From: Candidatus Hodarchaeota archaeon
Lineage (GTDB): Archaea; Asgardarchaeota; Heimdallarchaeia; Hodarchaeales; YT1-039
DNA: 5,587 nucleotides
NCBI GenBank assembly: GCA_016840025.1
Contig: JAEOTF010000195.1
Span: 1-5,587 of the forward strand
Direction of reading: 5' to 3'
Every line of letters starts with the position of its first letter. The first letter of the stretch is position 1. The position numbers were made by a program, and so were the translations under genes. Below the pieces are notes generated by a model. It had not been told where the DNA came from. It saw nothing but the letters and a program-made list of their open reading frames with translations, and did no database searches. Shown here piece by piece: positions 4,265 through 5,587 of this stretch.

Positions 4265-5587
4265 ATGGTCATCCCTGTCGAATTAGAACAAAAAGAAATT
4301 TCGTTGCCTAAGAGTGTTGTTTTTTCAATTTCTTCATTAGGTATGCCGTTGGAACGGTCTTTATTCGTGACTGCATTGGCTCAAGGGCTCTCTCGTCAAG
4401 GATATCGGGTTTTTGTGCTTGATCTTGATTTTGAAGTACCAATACTATCTGTCTCTTTAGTTGAAGCTGGAATGGATTTGTCTTCAACCCTTTCTAGCAA
4501 TGATTGGTATACAGCTGAAGAAGCTCTACCAATGGAAGAAACAGTACAACAACTACTGAGTGTAGCTCCAAATCCACTCTTTCCGATTAGTATCATGCCT
4601 AGTAGTTTGAATACGAAAAAATTAAGAGTTACACAAGAGATGAATGCTAAACTGGTAAAAAAATCCTTACGGAAAATTACGAAATTCTTTAGGGAACTTC
4701 AAAAAGAGGAAATATTTGATTTTATTTTAGTGAACATTCCCTATATGACGCCCCACACAATAAACGGGATGATGGTTGCAGATTTTAATTTTATCTTATG
4801 TGATCATGATCCGTTATCATTTCAACTTTTACAACAATACGTTGGTGGGCTTGTAGGAGTCTATCCCACCTTAAATATTGCGGGACTTATCCTCCATCGG
4901 TTTCAATTCTCACCAGCTCCCGAAAATGACGCAGTTAAGACAGCTTTAATTGAAAATAAATTACGATACCCCGTGGTTGCGAAACTACCTTCACTACGTG
5001 ATCGATTATTCACGCAACCAAACAAACAGTTATGGTCTATTCAAGATCAACAATTAAATGACTTTTTTGAAAGTATTGCATTGAATTTCACCACATTTTC
5101 GCAAAATCCCCGACGAGTAGAGAAGAAAAGAGCAAAACTTATTTATTATAATCTCTATATGGTCCATAATAGTGGAATTCCACTCCTTCATTATACATTC
5201 GAAACAGATGAAGACTCTAAGGACGAGGTATTGGCTAGTGCGGGACTGACATCAATACTCATTGGTACCGAAACTATGGTTTCAGAACTTGTCAACCGCC
5301 AAGAAAGCACTAAATTAATTGAAATGCATGGTGTTAAGATTATTATTGAGCAATGGAAAAATGTTAAAGCCATATTATTAGCGAATCTTTACGATGAAGC
5401 GACTCGACGAAGATTAAAAGCACTTGTCCGGCATTTTGTTCAAAAATACGCGGTTGAATTGAGTGATTTCTTGGGAGACATCCAACCTTTTGAAGATGCA
5501 GCTACAGTAGTTGAGGAACATTTCTTACAACTAACCCCTTCAGAGGAAACACAAATCTTACCACTGTTCTTGATTCGGGGTATTGGA
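4265..5587 (+). CDS. Degenerate MinD-like domain fused to a longin/roadblock-like sensor domain (3' end beyond window)
   Basis: The frame stays open for 441 codons to the window edge, so the C-terminus is missing. Residues about 17-275 follow the MinD/SIMIBI fold: strand 'SVVFSISS', then 'GYRVFVLDLDFEVP' (Walker A'-like, Asp53 and Asp55), 'FDFILVNIPY' (switch II position), 'NFILCDHDP', 'IAGLILHRF' and 'YPVVAKLPSLRDRL'. The P-loop is replaced by LGMPLERS (25-32), with no conserved Lys, and the switch II Asp is Asn157. ATP hydrolysis is therefore unlikely. A basic linker (NPRRVEKKRAK, 281-291) leads to residues about 289-422: 'LYMVHNSGIPLLHYTF', 'SAGLTSILIGTETM', 'GVKIIIEQ', 'ALVRHFVQKYAVELSDFLGDIQPFEDAATVVEEHF'-type segments split by short loops. 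This order resembles the longin/roadblock-like sensor domains common in Asgard proteins next to small GTPases. It is translationally coupled to the intact ATPase, which suggests a heterodimeric partner. The longin call is from memory of the pattern. Confidence 0.75.
   Translation, partial: MVIPVELEQKEISLPKSVVFSISSLGMPLERSLFVTALAQGLSRQGYRVFVLDLDFEVPILSVSLVEAGMDLSSTLSSNDWYTAEEALPMEETVQQLLSVAPNPLFPISIMPSSLNTKKLRVTQEMNAKLVKKSLRKITKFFRELQKEEIFDFILVNIPYMTPHTINGMMVADFNFILCDHDPLSFQLLQQYVGGLVGVYPTLNIAGLILHRFQFSPAPENDAVKTALIENKLRYPVVAKLPSLRDRLFTQPNKQLWSIQDQQLNDFFESIALNFTTFSQNPRRVEKKRAKLIYYNLYMVHNSGIPLLHYTFETDEDSKDEVLASAGLTSILIGTETMVSELVNRQESTKLIEMHGVKIIIEQWKNVKAILLANLYDEATRRRLKALVRHFVQKYAVELSDFLGDIQPFEDAATVVEEHFLQLTPSEETQILPLFLIRGIG

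Noticed and set aside
4396..5373. Minus-strand open frames opposite the pseudo-MinD/longin gene
   Set aside because: Ser/Thr-rich shadow translations antisense to a well-supported coding region.

Overview
The window is AT-rich archaeal DNA, most likely from an Asgard archaeon and possibly a Heimdallarchaeia-type lineage. That placement is inference from protein style; there is no marker gene here. The clues are two surface proteins with signal peptides, many N-glycosylation sequons and C-terminal anchors (one ending in a PGF-CTERM-like tail). Others are TATA-like elements about 40-55 bases upstream of start codons, T-rich terminators between convergent genes, and a MinD-like ATPase beside a protein carrying a longin/roadblock-like sensor domain.

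Layout. Bases 1-235 hold no convincing gene, only the likely promoter and ribosome binding site of the first gene. Bases 236-1834 (+) encode a secreted, anchored protein of three tandem domains resembling the molybdopterin-binding domain of the sulfite oxidase family. A 67-base convergent intergenic region carries T-tracts for both strands. Bases 1902-2960 (-) encode a second cell-surface protein: signal peptide, Ig-like 'GGE' domain, PGF-pre-PGF-like domain, C-terminal membrane helix. Bases 3046-3279 (-) encode a small ribbon-helix-helix-like protein. It is divergent from bases 3416-4249 (+), an intact MinD/ParA-type ATPase, and the shared intergenic region contains a 26-base imperfect palindrome that is a good operator candidate. 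The ATPase gene is followed, with a very strong Shine-Dalgarno sequence overlapping its stop codon, by a gene at 4265 that runs off the window. Its product is a degenerate MinD-like domain lacking the Walker A lysines, fused to a longin/roadblock-like domain.

How the parts may work together. The most interesting unit is the right-hand one: a putative DNA-binding RHH protein, an apparently active MinD-like ATPase, and a pseudo-ATPase fused to a sensor-type domain. By analogy with MinD/ParA switches and with longin/roadblock regulators of small GTPases, the second protein may heterodimerise with the first and tie its nucleotide cycle to a signal or surface. I know of no described system with exactly this make-up, but that is from memory. 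The two surface proteins look like ordinary envelope components. They may share a promoter motif (AATCTAA) with the RHH/ATPase region, which could mean co-regulation or simply a shared core-promoter context.
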